Positions 8,500 to 17,072 of a stretch of DNA of 41,526 nt are shown here, one piece after another (positions within the stretch are counted from its first letter, which is position 1; the number at the start of each line of letters is the position of its first letter). The notes beneath the pieces are model-generated. The model made no database searches and was not told where the DNA came from. It worked only from the letters and a program-made list of their open reading frames with translations. Source of the stretch: Caryophanales bacterium UBA3375 (GTDB taxonomy: Bacteria > Bacillota_I > Bacilli_A > UBA3375); contig DEQD01000035.1 in assembly GCA_002359095.1 (NCBI GenBank), forward strand, positions 1 through 41,526, read 5' to 3'. A program made the translations under genes and the position numbers.

Positions 8500-9900
8500 A
8501 TGTTTTATATTACGTTTATAGCAATATTGATCTTCTTATTTACATTATTTAAGAAGAAGAAAATTATTATTGCAAGTAGCTTATTTGCTACCATAATAAT
8601 GGTATATTTATTAATTGATTACCGAGTTTTACCTAATGTGTTAACTCAATATAATCTAAGTAATGTCTTATATATACCATTATTAATAGGAATGTTAAAT
8701 TTAGTATTTCATAATTTTAATGATTTAGAAAAAACCGAGGTTGGTTATAATGTTAGAAATATAGTTAGAATGTTATTTCCAGTAAAAGAATTAAGATTTA
8801 TATGTTTATTCTTTATTTGTTTATTACCAATTTCTAATAACTTACTAATTAATGTTTTAATGTTATATATAATATCTAGATATTTACACATTTCTAATTT
8901 CTTTTCATTACTGGTTATCTTTTTAGGATTAATTAATAAAAGTATAATTAGTAATTTATATTTATTAGATTTTAATATATATAATAGTATTATCTTAGTA
9001 ATTATTTTAATTGTTTTAGCTATTGGTTTAATTCTGTTTGTTATCTCTACAGATTATCTAGAACAAACAGAATTAAAAGATATTTTATATGAAAATAAAA
9101 AAACTATAATTTATACAATTCTAGCCTTTATTGTTGTCTTACTAAGTTTAGTTAACGTATATAGTTTAGAAGTATCAGTATCTATAGCAGGGATTGGGGC
9201 TAACTTGATTTTATCGCTAATGAGTCGAAAAAATAGTGTTAGTATTAAACAAGAAACACAACAGAACTTAAATAAGTATCCTTATTTAGTTTCATTCTTT
9301 TTACTTTTAGTTAATACGTTTGTGGTATTATTTCCAGAATTGTTTAAAATAAATGCAAATAATGGATGGATTCTAATTGGTCAAATCTTATTTTTATTAT
9401 TAATTAATTTAATAACTACAAGATATATGCGAATTGACTATATAGATGAAGAAGATTATGATCTAAGTAACTACTTAGGAATTAAGAAAAATATTAATTT
9501 AATTGTAGGAATACTATTTATCCTAATTGTTAGTATTTTAGTTACTCAATCGAAGTTTAATAGTTCAGTGTTTGGTAGTGATATTTATCAATTAATCGTT
9601 AATAACTTAAATAATAGTGAATCCATTGTAGGTTTGAGTATTAAAACAATATCTAGTTTACCTTTTATTAATTCTTTAGGTGAAATTACTAATATGATTA
9701 ATTTAGGAATTAATCCAGAGGCTTATAATTTAATGGTATTATTAGGTGGTAGTGCCCTTATTATTAATCCAATTACATTATTAATGATAAGTGGGTTAGT
9801 TGATATTCGTGATAAACGAATTATTGAATCTTATTATTTTAGTTTAATTTATTATCTAATTACTGTAGTAGTAATTATGATAATTTTATATCTAGTATAG
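8500..9900 (+). CDS. unrecognised polytopic membrane protein
   Basis: This 466-residue, strongly hydrophobic protein has roughly 12-14 predicted membrane helices spread over its full length and only short loops. The longest soluble stretches are near residues 240-262 and 315-332. I do not recognise a family. Segments such as SNNLLINVLMLY (about 107-118) and GGSALIINPITLLM near the C-terminus loosely recall ion-transporter-superfamily proteins, where helix-breaking Asn/Pro/Gly segments line a substrate path, but this is a weak resemblance. It has its own promoter and precedes the yhaM-like gene by 7 bases. A transport role is an inference from topology only. Confidence 0.75.
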   Translation: MFYITFIAILIFLFTLFKKKKIIIASSLFATIIMVYLLIDYRVLPNVLTQYNLSNVLYIPLLIGMLNLVFHNFNDLEKTEVGYNVRNIVRMLFPVKELRFICLFFICLLPISNNLLINVLMLYIISRYLHISNFFSLLVIFLGLINKSIISNLYLLDFNIYNSIILVIILIVLAIGLILFVISTDYLEQTELKDILYENKKTIIYTILAFIVVLLSLVNVYSLEVSVSIAGIGANLILSLMSRKNSVSIKQETQQNLNKYPYLVSFFLLLVNTFVVLFPELFKINANNGWILIGQILFLLLINLITTRYMRIDYIDEEDYDLSNYLGIKKNINLIVGILFILIVSILVTQSKFNSSVFGSDIYQLIVNNLNNSESIVGLSIKTISSLPFINSLGEITNMINLGINPEAYNLMVLLGGSALIINPITLLMISGLVDIRDKRIIESYYFSLIYYLITVVVIMIILYLV

Positions 9901-9907
9901 GAGTTTG

Positions 9908-10732
9908 ATGATATATTTAATCCAAGGTATGTATAAACAACCTAAAGGTTATCATTATGAATTACGTGATGAAAACCTAGAAGGTTTGTCACTAAATTCA
10001 ATTGAAGAAAAATTTGAATTAGGTGAGTTTGTTGATGTTGAAAAAGTAGGTAAAAGTTACGAGATTAATAAAGTAAATAAACCCGATAACTTTTTAAATT
10101 ACTTTTATCAAGGTGAATATTCTCCAAGTGAGTTAAAAGAAAAACTAAAAATTTATATAGATAAAATTACTAATGAAAATTATAAAGTTATTATCGAATC
10201 ATTAGTAATGGATGATGAATTGTTTTTCTACTACCCTGCTGCAAAAACAATTCATCATGCTTTCATTGGTGGGCTAGCACTACATACAATTAATATGTTA
10301 GAAGCTAGTGAAAGTTTTATTAAGTTATATGATTTAAATCGAGACTTATTATATACTGGTATTATCCTTCATGATTTGGGTAAAGTGGTAGAATTAGAAA
10401 ATTATGGAATTACATATAGTGTTGAAGGAAACTTACTTGGTCATATTATGATTGTATATGAACAAGTAGTTAAAGTAGCTACAACACTAGGTATTAATGA
10501 AGATAATGATATTTTATATTTAAAACACTTACTAATAGCACATCATGGTAGTTGTGATTTTGGTTCACCAAAAGAACCAATGATTAAAGAAGCATTTATT
10601 CTCCATGTATTAGATGATACAGATGCTAAAGTAAATATTATCGATAATGCGATTAAAGATATTGAAGTAGGAGAGTTAAGTGCTCCACAAATAGGATTTG
10701 ATCGAAGAAGATTTTTAAAAATTAAGAAATAG
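9908..10732 (+). CDS. yhaM: YhaM-like HD-domain 3'-5' exoribonuclease
   Basis: This 274-residue protein has a C-terminal HD phosphohydrolase domain: HHAFIGGLALHT (about 115-126), LHDLGK, LLIAHHG and LHVLDDTDA supply the metal ligands in order. The weak N-terminal part is in the position of the OB fold of YhaM/CBF1, which trims RNA 3' ends in Firmicutes. I place the start at the ATG at 9908, because AGGAG at 9899-9903 then has a 4-base spacing; the TTG at 9905 would leave one base. It is about 40 residues shorter than Bacillus YhaM, so another HD-type nuclease is possible. Confidence 0.78.
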   Translation: MIYLIQGMYKQPKGYHYELRDENLEGLSLNSIEEKFELGEFVDVEKVGKSYEINKVNKPDNFLNYFYQGEYSPSELKEKLKIYIDKITNENYKVIIESLVMDDELFFYYPAAKTIHHAFIGGLALHTINMLEASESFIKLYDLNRDLLYTGIILHDLGKVVELENYGITYSVEGNLLGHIMIVYEQVVKVATTLGINEDNDILYLKHLLIAHHGSCDFGSPKEPMIKEAFILHVLDDTDAKVNIIDNAIKDIEVGELSAPQIGFDRRRFLKIKK

Positions 10733-10740
10733 GAGTAATA

Positions 10741-12375
10741 ATGAATAACTATGAATTATGGAAAAATAATGAAAATTTAGATCCTATTTTAAAAGAAGAA
10801 TTATTAGGATTAAATGAAGACCAAATACAAGATGCTTTTTCTCAAGATTTAAGTTTTGGTACAGCAGGGATGCGAGGATTATTAGGTGTAGGTACTAATC
10901 GTTTAAACATCTATACTATTAATAAAGCAACACGAGGATTAGCTAAGTATTTATTAGAAATTTATCCAAATGAAGAAATTAGGGTTGCTATTTGTTATGA
11001 TTCACGTCATTATTCAAAAGAGTTTAGTGAAATTTGTGCTAAAACTTTAGCAACATTTGGAATTAGTTCTTATTTATATGATGATGTAAAACCAACACCG
11101 TTATTATCATATTTAGTAAGACATCATAATTGTCAAGCTGGAATTATGATTACAGCAAGTCATAACCCAAAAGAGTACAATGGTTATAAAGTTTATAATA
11201 GCACTGGTAGTCAATTAAATATTGAGGAAGCAAATAGTGTTATTGCTAAAATCAATGATATAGATGATATCTTTGATTTTAGCTACGATGAATCAAAATT
11301 TGATTTAATCAATTATGTTGATGATAGTGTAGAACAAGATTATTTAGATCAAATTCATGATATTGAGATTAACAAAGATGTTAATAAAGATATTAAAATT
11401 GTCTTTACTCCAGAACATGGTACTAGTTATGAAGTAATGCCACGTTGTTTTAAACAATATGGATATAATAATGTAATTTGTGTAAAAGAACAAATGCAAC
11501 CTGATGGTGACTTTCCTAACACAAAAACTTCAAACCCAGAAGAATTAGATGCATTTTTATTAGCCATTGAATATGCTAATAAAAATGATGCAGATTTAAT
11601 TATTGCAAATGACCCTGATGCAGATCGATTAGGAATTATGGTAAAACATAATGGAGAATACGTAGCTCTTAGTGGGAATCAAACAGGGACATTAATGATT
11701 GATTACTTAATTAATCATACTAATATCGATAATAAAATTATTTATAAAACAATTGTAACGGGAGAAATGGGAGCTAATATTGCAAAATCTAGAGGAGTAG
11801 AAGTAAAAGAATTACTTACTGGATTTAAATTTATTGGTGAACAAATTGAATTATTAGATAATAAAGATAAATTCATGTTTGGTTATGAAGAAAGTTATGG
11901 TTATTTAATTAAACCGTTAGTAAGAGATAAAGATGCTATTCAAGCATCACTACTTATTGCTGAAATGGTTGCTTACTACAAAGATAATGGAAAAACATTA
12001 GTTGATCGTCAAGAAGAGTTATATAATGAATATGGATACTTTAGTGAAGTTACTTATTCTTTAACTTACAACCAACCAGGAGGGATGAAAGTAATTAAAG
12101 AAGCAATGGCTAATGCTAGAGAAAAAGAAATTACTAATGTTTGTGGATTAGATATTAGTAATAAAATTGACTTTATTACTCCACAAAATGGTCTTCCTAG
12201 TGCTGATGTAGTTAAATTCTACTTAGAAGACAAAGGTTGGTTTGTACTTCGTCCTAGTGGTACAGAACCAAAATTAAAAATTTATGTTTCAATTAAACAA
12301 GATAGTTTAGAGAAAGCTACAAGTTTAAATGATAAAATATATAATGAAGTTAAATCATTATTTAATTTAGATTAG
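10741..12375 (+). CDS. pgcA: phosphoglucomutase / phosphomannomutase
   Basis: This alpha-D-phosphohexomutase interconverts hexose 1- and 6-phosphates and feeds UDP-glucose and cell-wall sugar synthesis. At 544 residues it has the full set of motifs: FGTAGMRG at the N-terminus, phosphoserine loop TASHNPKEYNG (about 138-148), metal loop NDPDADRLG (about 286-294), sugar loop GYEESYGY and phosphate loop RPSGTEPK near 500. It is closest in length and motif style to the Bacillus PgcA type. Specificity for glucose over mannose cannot be read from the sequence. It precedes apt by 15 bases. Confidence 0.92.
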   Translation: MNNYELWKNNENLDPILKEELLGLNEDQIQDAFSQDLSFGTAGMRGLLGVGTNRLNIYTINKATRGLAKYLLEIYPNEEIRVAICYDSRHYSKEFSEICAKTLATFGISSYLYDDVKPTPLLSYLVRHHNCQAGIMITASHNPKEYNGYKVYNSTGSQLNIEEANSVIAKINDIDDIFDFSYDESKFDLINYVDDSVEQDYLDQIHDIEINKDVNKDIKIVFTPEHGTSYEVMPRCFKQYGYNNVICVKEQMQPDGDFPNTKTSNPEELDAFLLAIEYANKNDADLIIANDPDADRLGIMVKHNGEYVALSGNQTGTLMIDYLINHTNIDNKIIYKTIVTGEMGANIAKSRGVEVKELLTGFKFIGEQIELLDNKDKFMFGYEESYGYLIKPLVRDKDAIQASLLIAEMVAYYKDNGKTLVDRQEELYNEYGYFSEVTYSLTYNQPGGMKVIKEAMANAREKEITNVCGLDISNKIDFITPQNGLPSADVVKFYLEDKGWFVLRPSGTEPKLKIYVSIKQDSLEKATSLNDKIYNEVKSLFNLD

Positions 12376-12390
12376 AAAAAGGGATATATT

Positions 12391-12906
12391 ATGAACTTAA
12401 AAGATTATATTGCAGATGTAGAAGGTTTTCCAAAAGAAGGAATTTTATTTAGAGATATTACACCTTTAATGGCAGATGGAAAAGCATATCGATATGTCGT
12501 TGATGAAATTACAAAGATAGCAAAAGAGTTGGGAGCACAATTAATCGTTGGACCAGAAGCACGTGGTTTTATTGCTGGTTGTCCGGTAGCTACAAATCTA
12601 GAAATTGGATTTGTACCAGTTAGAAAACCAAAAAAATTACCTCGTGAAGTTATTAGTGCTACTTATGATTTAGAATATGGTACTGATACACTAACAGTAC
12701 ATAAAGGTGATATTAAACCAGGAACTAAAGTATTAATCGTAGATGATTTACTTGCAACAGGAGGTACTATGACTGCCACTATTGATTTAGTAGAACAAAG
12801 TGGTGGTGAAGTAGTAGGACTTGCCTTTATTATCGAATTATTAGATTTAGAAGGTCGCAAACGTATTGGTGATAAATATCCAATTTATTCGTTAGTTACT
12901 TATTAA
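12391..12906 (+). CDS. apt: adenine phosphoribosyltransferase
   Basis: Apt salvages adenine by joining it to PRPP to make AMP. The 171-residue length is standard. The PRPP-binding motif VLIVDDLLATGGT (about 113-125) and the FPKEGILFRDITPL and GPEARGFI segments are typical. It lies directly upstream of relA, which is the conserved Firmicutes order. The ribosome site is AAAGGG ahead of 12391. Confidence 0.97.
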   Translation: MNLKDYIADVEGFPKEGILFRDITPLMADGKAYRYVVDEITKIAKELGAQLIVGPEARGFIAGCPVATNLEIGFVPVRKPKKLPREVISATYDLEYGTDTLTVHKGDIKPGTKVLIVDDLLATGGTMTATIDLVEQSGGEVVGLAFIIELLDLEGRKRIGDKYPIYSLVTY

Positions 12907-12907
12907 T

Positions 12908-15016
12908 ATGCAAATTAATTACGAAGTATTAAATAAAGTAATTAGTCAATATTTACCACCAAATGATTGCGAATCAATTCATAAATCTTATTTATATGCC
13001 CAAAATGCCCACCAAAAGCAAACACGTAAAAGTGGTGAACCATACATTGTTCACCCTTTAAGCGTTGCTTTAATTTTAGCTGAACAAAAAATGCCTGCAA
13101 CAGTTATAATCGCAGGTTTATTACATGATGTAGTAGAAGATACAGAAATTGATAATGAAGAAATTAAAGAACTTTTTGGTGAAGAGATTTGTTCAATTGT
13201 TGATGGTGTAACTAAACTTGATAAGATGGCTAATTTAGATGTAGAAGATATGGCAGCTGAAAATCAACGCAAAGTAATTGTTGCTAGTGCTAAAGATGTT
13301 AGAGTAATTATTGTTAAATTAGCCGATCGTTTACATAATATGCAAACGATCAAGTATATGAATGAAAGTAAGCAAAAGAAAATAGCTAAAGAAACATTAG
13401 AAGTATATGCACCAATTGCTCATCGTTTAGGTATGTATAAGATTAAGTGGGAATTAGAAGATTTATCTTTTAAAGTACTTAATAAAAATGCTTATGATGA
13501 TATTGCTAAAAAGATTAGTATGAAACGTTCTGTCCGTGATGAGTTTGTAGATGAAGTAATTGATGAAGTTAAGGGGTTATTAGAACAACATAAGATTAAA
13601 GCTCGTGTTTATGGACGAACTAAACATATTTATAGTATCTATCAAACAATGAAGAAAAAACATAAAGCGTTTGAAGAGATCAATGACTTATTTGGTTTTA
13701 GAATTGTTGTTGATGATTTAAATGATTGTTATCGTGCTTTAGGGATTATCCATAATTACTATAAACCAATTCCGTTATCATTTAAGGATTATATTCCAAC
13801 ACCTAAGCATAATCTTTATCAATCAATACATACAACTGTACTTAGAGGGGTTGGTGAAGAACAAACACGAATTGAGTTTCAGATAAGAACTGAAGACATG
13901 GATAAGGTAGCTGAAAATGGGGTTGCAGCACATTGGGCATATAAAGAAAGAGATGAAGAGCAAAATGATAAATTAGTAGAACAACAATTACGTAACTTTA
14001 AAGATGCAGTGGAAGCATTACAAGAAAGAAGAAGTGATAAGTTTGTGCGAGGTTTACAAGATGACTTCTTTGCTAAAACAATTATTGTTTATACTCCTAA
14101 AGGTGATGTAATCGAACTTCCTGAAAAAAGTTGTGCTCTCGATTTTGCTTTTTATGTTCATACAGATATTGGACTTCATGCAGTAAATGCAATAGTAAAT
14201 GATAAAGTAGTATCAATATTTTATCCTCTAGAAATGGGAGATATTGTAAATATTATAACATCAGATGTAGCAGAACCTGATGTTAGTTATTTATCTAAAG
14301 TTACTACTCATCGTGCTAAAGATAAATTAAATAAATACTTTAGTGATGTAGAACGTCAAGAGATTCAACTCCAAGGTTCAAGATTACTTACAGATTTAGG
14401 ACATGAATTAGGTATTAAAGAACTAACTAAGAAGAATAATGAAGATTATTTACTTAGTTTAGCAGTAAATTTTGATGTATATGAAGTTGAAGATTTCTTA
14501 TATGAATTAGGTAGTGGTGATATCAAGTTAAAAGATGTTAGAAGTATATTAACAAAAACAGACATTAATGATGATTTACCAGAAGTTATTGTTGATGATG
14601 AACGTGATTTTGAAGTTAAGATTTGTCGCCGTTGTAATCCAATTCCTGGAGATCGAATTCAAGCCTGTGTATTTAGTTTAAATAAGTTTATGATTCACCG
14701 TGAGCATTGTAAATATTTAACTACTGAAAGTAGCGAAGCCCATTGGTCGAAAAAAGCTGAAGGTGAATTATATGATGTAGTTTTAAAACTAATTATTAAG
14801 GATGAAAATAATGCCTTATCAAGTGTACTAAATGATGTATCAGCTACAGGGCTTTGGTTATCTAAAGTGCAATTTGTCTCTAAATATGAAGAAGAATCTG
14901 AAGGACTAATTGCAGTAGCAGTTCATAACAAAGTTCAGTATGAAGAATTAAAAGATAGGTTAAAAGAAAATAAATATATATTACAAGTGAATAGAGAGTT
15001 ATATGAAAATGATTAA
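12908..15016 (+). CDS. relA: bifunctional (p)ppGpp synthetase/hydrolase
   Basis: This 702-residue Rel protein makes and degrades the stringent alarmone. The N-terminal HD hydrolase domain is intact: HPLSVALILAE, LLHDVVEDT and LADRLHNMQTIKYM. The synthetase domain includes RVYGRTKHIYSIY, DLFGFRIVV and HNLYQSIHT. A TGS domain (about 395-455), a Cys-rich conserved-cysteine segment (CRRCNPIPGD near 573) and a C-terminal ACT domain complete the long Rel plan. No Shine-Dalgarno is seen in the short gap after apt, so translation probably depends on coupling. It overlaps the next gene by 14 bases. Confidence 0.96.
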   Translation: MQINYEVLNKVISQYLPPNDCESIHKSYLYAQNAHQKQTRKSGEPYIVHPLSVALILAEQKMPATVIIAGLLHDVVEDTEIDNEEIKELFGEEICSIVDGVTKLDKMANLDVEDMAAENQRKVIVASAKDVRVIIVKLADRLHNMQTIKYMNESKQKKIAKETLEVYAPIAHRLGMYKIKWELEDLSFKVLNKNAYDDIAKKISMKRSVRDEFVDEVIDEVKGLLEQHKIKARVYGRTKHIYSIYQTMKKKHKAFEEINDLFGFRIVVDDLNDCYRALGIIHNYYKPIPLSFKDYIPTPKHNLYQSIHTTVLRGVGEEQTRIEFQIRTEDMDKVAENGVAAHWAYKERDEEQNDKLVEQQLRNFKDAVEALQERRSDKFVRGLQDDFFAKTIIVYTPKGDVIELPEKSCALDFAFYVHTDIGLHAVNAIVNDKVVSIFYPLEMGDIVNIITSDVAEPDVSYLSKVTTHRAKDKLNKYFSDVERQEIQLQGSRLLTDLGHELGIKELTKKNNEDYLLSLAVNFDVYEVEDFLYELGSGDIKLKDVRSILTKTDINDDLPEVIVDDERDFEVKICRRCNPIPGDRIQACVFSLNKFMIHREHCKYLTTESSEAHWSKKAEGELYDVVLKLIIKDENNALSSVLNDVSATGLWLSKVQFVSKYEEESEGLIAVAVHNKVQYEELKDRLKENKYILQVNRELYEND

Positions 15017-15620
15017 AAGATTTGTATTAGGCAATTTACTAACTAATTGTTATTTAATTAATCAAAAAGGTAAAACTATCTTAATCGATGCAGGAGTAGA
15101 TGCTAATAAAGTAGTAGATTACTTAATTGAAAATAAAATGAAATTAGATTATATATTTATTACCCATTGTCACTATGATCATATTGGGGGATTAGAATAT
15201 TTAGTAGACAATTTTCCTAATGTTGAAGTAGTGGTAGGTAAAAAAGAACAAAAATACTTATTAAACCCAGATTATAATTTATCAACAATGGATGATTTAT
15301 ACTATACATATACAGGTAAGTATACTACTTTTGAAGATTTTGATTATTCTAATCTTGATATGGAAATAAGACATATATCAGGTCATAGTTTAGATGGGTT
15401 ATGTTTTTATTTTCCAAACGACAAGGAAATCTTTGTTGGTGATACATTATTTAGAAATACTATTGGTAGAAGTGATCTTGTTGATGGTAATGAATATTTA
15501 TTAAAACAAGGGATTAAAGAACAATTATTTAGCCTAGAAGATGATATTAAAGTCCATCCTGGACATGGATTTGGAACAACAATAGGTAAAGAAAAGGAAA
15601 ATAATCCAGAATTTAAGTAA
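15003..15620 (+). CDS. metallo-beta-lactamase-fold hydrolase, glyoxalase II-like
   Basis: This 205-residue protein carries the dinuclear metal site of the fold: THCHYDHIGG (about 53-62), HISGHSLDG, FVGDTLF and HPGHG. Short single-domain members of this group in Firmicutes (YqgX-like) act on glutathione or bacillithiol thioesters or on unknown substrates. The substrate cannot be read here. It is the last gene of the run from 8500 and overlaps the end of relA. I see no clear terminator hairpin behind it. Confidence 0.88.
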   Translation: MKMIKRFVLGNLLTNCYLINQKGKTILIDAGVDANKVVDYLIENKMKLDYIFITHCHYDHIGGLEYLVDNFPNVEVVVGKKEQKYLLNPDYNLSTMDDLYYTYTGKYTTFEDFDYSNLDMEIRHISGHSLDGLCFYFPNDKEIFVGDTLFRNTIGRSDLVDGNEYLLKQGIKEQLFSLEDDIKVHPGHGFGTTIGKEKENNPEFK

Positions 15621-15659
15621 AAAAAACTAAAAAATTAGTATATAAGGGATAAAATATTA

Positions 15660-15665
15660 TATAAT
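15660..15665 (+). promoter_or_regulatory. -10 box of the rpsO promoter
   Basis: TATAAT at 15660-15665, in a very AT-rich stretch after the preceding gene. Overlapping TAT repeats make the exact choice uncertain. The transcript would begin near 15672 and carry a leader of about 70 bases. Confidence 0.45.
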
Positions 15666-15671
15666 ATATAT

Positions 15672-15740
15672 GATTCTTACTAGGTGTGATGGTATTATTC
15701 CCATAATTACACGTGGTAATGAAGGAAAAGAATAGGGAGA
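15672..15740 (+). promoter_or_regulatory. structured rpsO leader, probable S15 autoregulatory element
   Basis: A closing helix can form between ATTCTT (15673-15678) and AAGAAT (15728-15733), with the 3' strand next to the ribosome site AGGGAGA (15734-15740). Inside it, GTGT (15684-15687) pairs with ACAC (15709-15712) and ATGG (15689-15692) with CCAT (15701-15704). An alternative hairpin, ATTAC (15706-15710) with GTAAT (15716-15720), competes with the first one. S15 is known to repress its own mRNA through varied leader structures in other bacteria, so the role is an inference. Confidence 0.45.
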
Positions 15741-15744
15741 TATT

Positions 15745-16008
15745 ATGACAAAAGAACAAAGAATGGATATTATTAAGAAATTCGGAAAAGATGAGAAAGA
15801 TACAGGTAGTGCTGCAGTTCAAATCGCATTATTAACTGCTGAAATTGAAGAATTAAATGCACACTTAGATGTTCATAAAAAAGATAATCACTCTCGTCGT
15901 GGATTACTTAAAAAAGTAGGTAAACGTCGTAATCTACAAAAATATTTAGCTAAAAAAGATTATGAAGCTTACAAACAATTAATTCAAGAATTAGGTTTAA
16001 GAAGATAA
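15745..16008 (+). CDS. rpsO: 30S ribosomal protein S15
   Basis: S15 binds the 16S rRNA central-domain three-way junction and helps assemble the platform. The 87-residue product has the family signature DNHSRRGLL (about 46-54) and KVGKRRNLQKYL. Length is normal (88-89 in most species). It is a single-gene unit: promoter and structured leader upstream, strong terminator immediately downstream. Confidence 0.98.
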   Translation: MTKEQRMDIIKKFGKDEKDTGSAAVQIALLTAEIEELNAHLDVHKKDNHSRRGLLKKVGKRRNLQKYLAKKDYEAYKQLIQELGLRR

Positions 16009-16028
16009 AAAGCACGTTGTGCTTTTTT
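16007..16028 (+). terminator. Rho-independent terminator of rpsO
   Basis: The stem AAAAAGCAC (16007-16015) pairs with GTGCTTTTT, with loop GTT (16016-16018), followed by T-rich sequence to 16028. It begins at the rpsO stop codon. There is no clear separate promoter before the next gene at 16052, so partial readthrough may feed the downstream genes. Confidence 0.85.
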
Positions 16029-16051
16029 ATCTATTATTAAGGGATATAATT

Positions 16052-16447
16052 ATGAAACAGATAAATTATTTACTTTATTATTTAGTTAAAATTATTATTT
16101 TATATTTATTTTATTTAATGTATGAATTTGTAATAAATGGGTCTTTATTTGGACAAATATGTTATGTTTTAATGTTTGTAATATATTATTTTTGTCGAGA
16201 TATAAATCTAGAATATAAATTAGGGGTAGTAAGTATAGCAGATAAAAATTTAAAAACTAGTTTGATTACAGCATTTATTAATTTAGTTCTTAATGCAATT
16301 TTATTAGTGTTTATTATTAAAGGATATATTGATATTGTTTTTATTATTTTTATTGTTGATTATTTGTCTAAAATGATTTTTAATCGTAGTTTATTAGAAA
16401 TAATATTACTAGATAATGAACACATGGGAGTAAGTCATGAGAATTAA
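16052..16447 (+). CDS. small membrane protein of unknown function
   Basis: This 131-residue protein has about four hydrophobic helices and no charged catalytic motif. I do not recognise the family. The chosen start is the ATG at 16052, preceded by AAGGGAT. An in-frame GTG at 16019 would add 11 residues but lies inside the rpsO terminator, so it is unlikely. The gene overlaps trmB by 11 bases. The four-helix plan resembles small subunits such as AtpI, but no motif supports that. Confidence 0.65.
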   Translation: MKQINYLLYYLVKIIILYLFYLMYEFVINGSLFGQICYVLMFVIYYFCRDINLEYKLGVVSIADKNLKTSLITAFINLVLNAILLVFIIKGYIDIVFIIFIVDYLSKMIFNRSLLEIILLDNEHMGVSHEN

Positions 16448-17072
16448 ATTTAAACCTTGGGCAAAAGATTATATTAAAGATAATCCCCAAATTTTTATTC
16501 AAAGTGAATCCCACTTAGAATATTTAATTAGAAAATACAAAAATGTATATTTAGAAATTGGGTGTGGTAAGGGACAGTTTAGCATTAACATGGCTAAACG
16601 TGATCCAGAAGCTTTATATATAGCACTAGAACGTTATGATAGTGTTATTGTTAAAGCAGGAGAGAAAAAAGAAAAAGAGCACGTTGATAATTTATATTTT
16701 TATGCCATCGATATTGATGAAGTAAAAGATTTTAAAATTCTTAGAAGAAGAATTGATAAAATCTTTTTAAACTTCTCTGACCCTTGGCCTAAAAAGAGAC
16801 ATAAAAAACGTCGTTTAACTTCCAAACATTACTTAGCAATTTATGATCGTCTTTTAAAGAAAAATGGAAGAATATTCTTTAAAACTGATAACCAAGAATT
16901 TTTTGAATACTCAATCGTTTCATTTAATGAAAATAAATTTGATATTGTTGATATTTGTTTAGATTTACATAAAACAGATCGAGATAATATTAAAACTGAG
17001 TATGAAGAGAAGTTTTCTAAAAAAGGATTTAGAATAAACTATTGTGAGGTTAAAAGGAGAAGGGATGATTAA
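16437..17072 (+). CDS. trmB: tRNA (guanine-46-N7)-methyltransferase
   Basis: TrmB methylates G46 in the variable loop of tRNAs with SAM. The 211-residue protein shows the SAM loop LEIGCGKGQFSINMA (about 38-52), the acidic ALERYDS motif and the diagnostic LNFSDPWPKKRHKKRRL segment (about 111-127). The start has GGGAG at a good distance. Its place before ytoP is the same as in Bacillus. Confidence 0.95.
   Translation: MRIKFKPWAKDYIKDNPQIFIQSESHLEYLIRKYKNVYLEIGCGKGQFSINMAKRDPEALYIALERYDSVIVKAGEKKEKEHVDNLYFYAIDIDEVKDFKILRRRIDKIFLNFSDPWPKKRHKKRRLTSKHYLAIYDRLLKKNGRIFFKTDNQEFFEYSIVSFNENKFDIVDICLDLHKTDRDNIKTEYEEKFSKKGFRINYCEVKRRRDD

Noticed and set aside
15613..15822. 69-codon minus-strand open frame across the rpsO leader
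   Set aside because: It spans the rpsO promoter, leader and start, has no ribosome site, and the leader structure explains the sequence better.
16019..16051. GTG at 16019 as start of the small membrane protein
   Set aside because: It lies in the rpsO terminator hairpin and lacks a ribosome site; ATG 16052 has AAGGGAT in front.
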